Positions 47,669-51,206 of a stretch of 51,206 nt of DNA are shown here, in pieces. Source of the DNA: an uncultured SAR116 cluster alpha proteobacterium (GTDB lineage: Bacteria > Pseudomonadota > Alphaproteobacteria > Puniceispirillales > Puniceispirillaceae); the NCBI GenBank assembly GCA_902559985.1, contig CACEJY010000010.1, positions 1-51,206 of the forward strand, read 5' to 3'. The notes beneath the pieces were generated by a model. It worked only from the letters and a program-made list of their open reading frames with translations. It did not search any database and was not told the DNA's origin. A program made the position numbers and the translations under genes. Numbering within the stretch: position 1 is the stretch's first letter; the number at the start of each line of letters is the position of its first letter.

Positions 47669-48937
47669 ATGTCACGACTTCAGCCTGCCCGCGGAACCGC
47701 AGATATTCTTCCCAATAATATGGCCAAGCACAGGCTGGTTATTGAGGCTGCGCGCACTGCCGCTTCGCGTTATGGCTTTCAGGAAATGGCAACGCCAATT
47801 TTCGAATTTTCAGAAGTATTTTCTCGGCCACTTGGTGAAACTAGCGATATCGTAACCAAAGAAAACTATAGTTTTACTGACCGTGGTGGAGAAATGCTGA
47901 CCTTGCGGCCAGAAAATACGGCTGGTGTAGTGCGCGCCGTGATTTCTGGCGGGCTGACACAAAATCTTCCATTAAAATATTTTTATGCTGGACCAATGTT
48001 TCGCTACGAGCGCCCGCAAAAGGGCCGACTGCGCCAATTTCATCAGGTTGGAATTGAATATCTGGGCCCAGATCATTCGTTAGCCGATGCCGAAATTATT
48101 GCCTGTGGAGCCCGGCTTCTGGCCGCTCTTGGCGTTCTTGATGATTGCGTGCTTCACATAAATTCGCTTGGCGATGGTGAAAGTCGCGCTGCCTATCGTT
48201 CAGCACTGATTAACTATTTAGAGGGGTTTGGCGACAAGTTATCGGAAGATAGCAAAACGCGGCTTAAAGTAAATCCATTACGCATTTTGGACTCAAAAGA
48301 TATTGGTGATCGCTCAATTTTGAGAGACGCGCCACAATTGCAAGATTACTTGAATGATGGCTCAAAAACACATTTTGCCACCTTGGTGGCCGCGCTTGAT
48401 GCGGCTGGTGTGTCGTGGGTTTTTGATCCGCTTCTGGTGCGCGGGCTGGATTATTACTGCCATACCGCCTTTGAATTTGTTACCAACGCGCTTGGCGCTC
48501 AAGGAACCGTGCTTGGCGGTGGGCGGTATGATGGCCTTTCCGAAATGCTGGGCGGTCCTAAAGTTTCTGGTGTTGGCTGGGCAGCTGGTGTTGAAAGGTT
48601 GGCCATGCTTGTGGGCGAGGCTGTCCCTGCCACCCCAAAAGTTGCAATTGTGACCGCTGATGATACGGCGCAACAAGCGGCATTTGGCCTTGCAGAAGCG
48701 CTTCGTGATGCTGGCATTGATATTGATTTGCCAACCGGCGGGAGTATGAGCAAAAAATTGAAAAAAGCCGATAAGGCGGGTATCCGGCTTGTGGTGATTA
48801 TGGGCAGTGATGAGCTTGCCAAAAATATTGTGCTGCTGCGTGATCTTAGCGATGGTAGCCAGCAAGAATTACCGCTTGACGCAGCGGATAAAAGCCATCT
48901 CGCGGTAGCGATTGCCAAAAGCTTGCCTGCCCCGTAG
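47669..48937 (+). CDS. hisS: Histidyl-tRNA synthetase
   Basis: A class II aminoacyl-tRNA synthetase. Motif 2 is seen in FRYERPQKGRLRQFHQVGIE, the histidine-specific loop in VRGLDYYCHTAFEF, and motif 3 in GVGWAAGVERLAM. The C-terminal anticodon-binding domain (VAIVTADDTAQQAAFGLAEA) is complete. The 422-residue length is normal. It lies between ispG and prfA, a conserved alphaproteobacterial order. Confidence 0.97.
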   Translation: MSRLQPARGTADILPNNMAKHRLVIEAARTAASRYGFQEMATPIFEFSEVFSRPLGETSDIVTKENYSFTDRGGEMLTLRPENTAGVVRAVISGGLTQNLPLKYFYAGPMFRYERPQKGRLRQFHQVGIEYLGPDHSLADAEIIACGARLLAALGVLDDCVLHINSLGDGESRAAYRSALINYLEGFGDKLSEDSKTRLKVNPLRILDSKDIGDRSILRDAPQLQDYLNDGSKTHFATLVAALDAAGVSWVFDPLLVRGLDYYCHTAFEFVTNALGAQGTVLGGGRYDGLSEMLGGPKVSGVGWAAGVERLAMLVGEAVPATPKVAIVTADDTAQQAAFGLAEALRDAGIDIDLPTGGSMSKKLKKADKAGIRLVVIMGSDELAKNIVLLRDLSDGSQQELPLDAADKSHLAVAIAKSLPAP

Positions 48938-49024
48938 CGCGACTCAGCTTACGTCTGGTTAGCTCAGTTTTGGACGACTTTTCTTTTGAGCAAATAATGG
49001 TAATAGATAAGGAGGAGTTTTGGC

Positions 49025-50101
49025 ATGAGCCTCAACTCATCAATGGATAAAGTACTTGAACGTCGTCGCGAAGTTGAAGAAAGGCTGTCGGCGTGCGCAA
49101 ACATGACGAATAATGATTTGGCCCAACTGTCCCGCGAATTATCGGATTTGCGGCCAATTTGTGACCAAATTGAACTAGTCCGGCGGATTGAAAAGGAGCT
49201 TGCAGATGCGCTGTTGATGGTTGATGAGGCTGGTGAGGATGCGGATATGCTTGAAATGGTGCAGGCTGAAGCTAGCCTGCTGAAAATCCAGTTGCCCGAA
49301 GCACAAAGCGTCTTGCAGCTTATGCTGCTGCCAAAAGACAAGGATGACGCACGAAACGCCATTTTGGAGGTGCGGGCCGGAACGGGAGGGGATGAGGCAG
49401 CGCTTTTTGCAGCAAATTTGTTCTCGATGTATCAGCGTTTTGCCGCAAAACACGGTTGGAATTTTGAAGTCATGGAAGTGTCTGAAACCGGTATTGGCGG
49501 CTACAAGGAAGCTACGGCCAATATATCTGGTAATAACGTTTTTGCACGGTTGAAATTTGAATCTGGCGTACACCGGGTGCAAAGGGTTCCAGAAACTGAA
49601 GCTGGCGGGCGTATCCATACATCGGCGGCGACGGTTGCCGTGCTTCCCGAGGCAGAAGATGTTGATATTCAGATTGATGAATTGGATTTGCGGGTTGACG
49701 TTTTCCGTGCGTCGGGGCCGGGCGGGCAATCGGTCAATACTACTGACTCGGCGGTTCGTATTACCCATTTGCCGACTGGTATTGTTGTTAGCCAACAAGA
49801 TGAAAAATCTCAGCATAAGAACCGGGCCAAGGCCATGAAAATTCTGCGTGCTCGGATTTATGATGCCGAACGTGCGAGGGTTGAGGCGGAACGTGCCGCT
49901 GAACGAAAAGGACAGGTTGGATCTGGCGACCGGTCAGAGCGCATTCGTACCTACAATTTTCCACAAGGACGGGTTACTGATCACCGTATCAATTTTACTT
50001 TATATAAATTGGACCGCGTAATCTCCGGTGAGGCACTTGACGAGGTGGTTGATGCCCTTGTTACTGAAGATCAGGCGCGGCAGCTGGCTGAGGGCGTTTA
50101 A
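49025..50101 (+). CDS. prfA: Peptide chain release factor 1
   Basis: RF1 ends translation at UAA and UAG. The GGQ peptidyl-hydrolysis motif is in [18 protein letters not shown], which PrmC methylates. The codon-recognition tripeptide is P-E-T in [15 protein letters not shown], within the RF1 pattern PxT (E. coli has PAT). The N-terminal coiled-coil domain is present and the protein has 358 residues. AAGGAGG lies nine bases before the ATG, one of the strongest ribosome sites in the window. prmC follows after 22 bases. Confidence 0.97.
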   Translation: MSLNSSMDKVLERRREVEERLSACANMTNNDLAQLSRELSDLRPICDQIELVRRIEKELADALLMVDEAGEDADMLEMVQAEASLLKIQLPEAQSVLQLMLLPKDKDDARNAILEVRAGTGGDEAALFAANLFSMYQRFAAKHGWNFEVMEVSETGIGGYKEATANISGNNVFARLKFESGVHRVQRVPETEAGGRIHTSAATVAVLPEAEDVDIQIDELDLRVDVFRASGPGGQSVNTTDSAVRITHLPTGIVVSQQDEKSQHKNRAKAMKILRARIYDAERARVEAERAAERKGQVGSGDRSERIRTYNFPQGRVTDHRINFTLYKLDRVISGEALDEVVDALVTEDQARQLAEGV

Positions 50102-50123
50102 CTGACGGCCATGGAGATATGGC

Positions 50124-51008
50124 GTGTGTGATCTCCCCAAAAAACAAGAAGCTCGCATCATCTTGCAATCGCTTGAACGGGTTATGGATGTGGCTGGCAT
50201 TGCCAGCGCAAAGACGGATGCACGATGTCTTTTAGGACTCGCATTGGGTCGTGATATGCCAATTTTGCCTCATGAAGTTTTATCCCCACTTGATACCGTT
50301 TGCCAGAAACGCCTCTCAGCGATGTTGGAACGTCGCCTTGCTGGCGAACCTATAAGCCGCATTCGTGGATGGCGTGAGTTCTGGTCATTACGGTTTGTCA
50401 TTTCGGCATCAACGTTGGATCCGCGCCCCGATTCGGAAACAATAATTGAAGCAGCGGTCACGTGGGCAGTTTTAAATTCGGCACAAACGACCCCATTGCG
50501 CTGTCTTGATCTTGGCACGGGAAGCGGTTGTCTGCTTCTTGCGTTACTGTCCGAACTACCGCAAGCCACTGGTATTGGCATTGACCTATGTCCAAACGCT
50601 GTCGGCGTTGCGGCAGCAAACGCAAACAATCTTGGGCTTGGCGGCCGAACGCATTTCCAACAGCATAACTTTTGTGATGATTTATCTAACTTAGGTAGGT
50701 TTGATATCATCCTATCAAACCCACCGTATATCCCAACCGTGGATCTTGCGGATCTTGCGGTTGATGTAAGGGATTTTGATCCGGTCTTGGCTCTTGATGG
50801 GGGTATTGATGGGATGGCAAGTTGGCAGGGTTTATTGCCGCGACTTGGCGAATCGCTCAGTGATAAAGGGGCAGCATTTGTTGAGATAGGTTTTGGTCAA
50901 GAAGCCGCAATTGTCCAGTTGGCAGCCGATGCGAATCTGGAGTTTGTTAAAAGCTATCGTGATCTTTCTGATGTAATCCGTTGTTTACAGTTTGGAATTA
51001 AAATGTAA
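50124..51008 (+). CDS. prmC: Release factor glutamine methyltransferase
   Basis: PrmC methylates the glutamine of the GGQ motif in RF1 and RF2, so its position after prfA makes sense. The SAM-binding motif LDLGTGSGCLLLALL, the catalytic NPPY in IILSNPPYIP, and the N-terminal helical domain with EPISRIRGWREFW are intact. The GTG start at 50124 has GGAG seven bases upstream; an ATG at 50111 in another frame stops at once. The length of 294 residues is typical. Confidence 0.95.
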   Translation: MCDLPKKQEARIILQSLERVMDVAGIASAKTDARCLLGLALGRDMPILPHEVLSPLDTVCQKRLSAMLERRLAGEPISRIRGWREFWSLRFVISASTLDPRPDSETIIEAAVTWAVLNSAQTTPLRCLDLGTGSGCLLLALLSELPQATGIGIDLCPNAVGVAAANANNLGLGGRTHFQQHNFCDDLSNLGRFDIILSNPPYIPTVDLADLAVDVRDFDPVLALDGGIDGMASWQGLLPRLGESLSDKGAAFVEIGFGQEAAIVQLAADANLEFVKSYRDLSDVIRCLQFGIKM

Positions 51009-51051
51009 ATCGAGACATATTTTTCTTGATATTGTTGCAAAGTCGTGACAA

Positions 51052-51206
51052 ATGTATCCCATCCGCGGCGGGGTGGAAATAGTCACCAACACGCCAGCGC
51101 CTTTTTCTACTGAAATGGGACCATTTGCACCGTCTGAAAGTCGGCGTGTAGTTGACAAACTAACCGCAATCGAAATGAATTTAATTCAATCTAGAGATAA
51201 CTGTTA
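51052..51206 (+). CDS. Possible start of a further gene, cut by the window edge
   Basis: An ORF of 51 codons begins at ATG 51052 (MYPIRGGVEI) and stays open to the window end. I recognise no family and see no good ribosome site; it does not resemble the DUF4167 protein often found after prmC in this class. The minus strand is closed by stops here, so a plus-strand gene or non-coding sequence are the options. Confidence 0.25.
   Translation, partial: MYPIRGGVEIVTNTPAPFSTEMGPFAPSESRRVVDKLTAIEMNLIQSRDNC

Noticed and set aside
50737-50763. Short direct repeat GGATCTTGC within prmC
   Set aside because: It reflects the coding of a locally repeated Asp-Leu-Ala in the protein just after the NPPY motif.

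Overview
The window looks like a chromosomal core segment of an alphaproteobacterium, probably a marine lineage of moderate GC content. The SAR116/Puniceispirillales group fits, but that placement is inference from gene content and style. Several features support the class assignment. These are a class I lysyl-tRNA synthetase, the argD-argF-hslO order, a bolA / J-protein / cobS / cobT cluster, a ppiC-argJ-mutT block divergent from secA, ubiG divergent from lysC, an aroK-aroB-CBS protein operon, and a groESL operon with a CIRCE element. Genes are densely packed and mostly housekeeping. I see no rRNA, tRNA, CRISPR array, prophage, transposase or integrative element.

Layout by region. 0-8 kb: the tail of an ABC-2 permease, a two-domain dCTP deaminase, arginine biosynthesis (argD, argF), Hsp33, a lipoprotein, then trkH and folE on the minus strand. 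8-13.7 kb: a 0.6-kb gene-poor gap, a DJ-1-like protein without the usual cysteine, a DUF1289 protein, a Bmt-type homocysteine methyltransferase, aspS and heme A synthase. 13.8-22.3 kb: groES-groEL behind a CIRCE operator and a probable sigma-32 promoter, an iron-sulfur DinG/XPD-type helicase, lysK-pyrD and rpmB. 22.4-30 kb: cobT, cobS and a J-domain protein divergent from bolA, then DUF2889, a CNNM/CorC-type membrane protein, aroB and aroK, all on the minus strand. 30.2-34.3 kb: a 45-codon membrane microprotein and a 707-residue secreted protein overlapping each other and xerD, then accA. 34.4-39.1 kb: a nitrilase-family amidase, glutaredoxin, an NDUFAF5-like methyltransferase, mutT, argJ and a periplasmic parvulin. 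39.5-51 kb: secA, DUF1178, ubiG, lysC, a RodZ-like protein, ispG, hisS, prfA and prmC, and possibly the start of one further gene at the right edge.

The genes serve nucleotide supply (dcd, pyrD, mutT), amino acid and aromatic synthesis (argD, argF, argJ, lysC, aroB, aroK, bmt), aminoacylation and translation (aspS, lysK, hisS, prfA, prmC, rpmB), protein folding and export (groESL, hslO, ppiC, secA, J protein), respiration cofactors (ctaA, ubiG, the NDUFAF5-like protein), isoprenoids (ispG) and lipids (accA).

I did not find a convincing, wholly new multi-gene system. The observations most worth a second look are the microprotein / large secreted protein / xerD overlap (30.2-32.4 kb), a 41-codon cysteine-containing ORF with a strong ribosome binding site ahead of aspS, the Cys-to-Gln DJ-1 homologue, the cobST genes paired with bolA and a J protein but without cobN, and the layered groESL control region.
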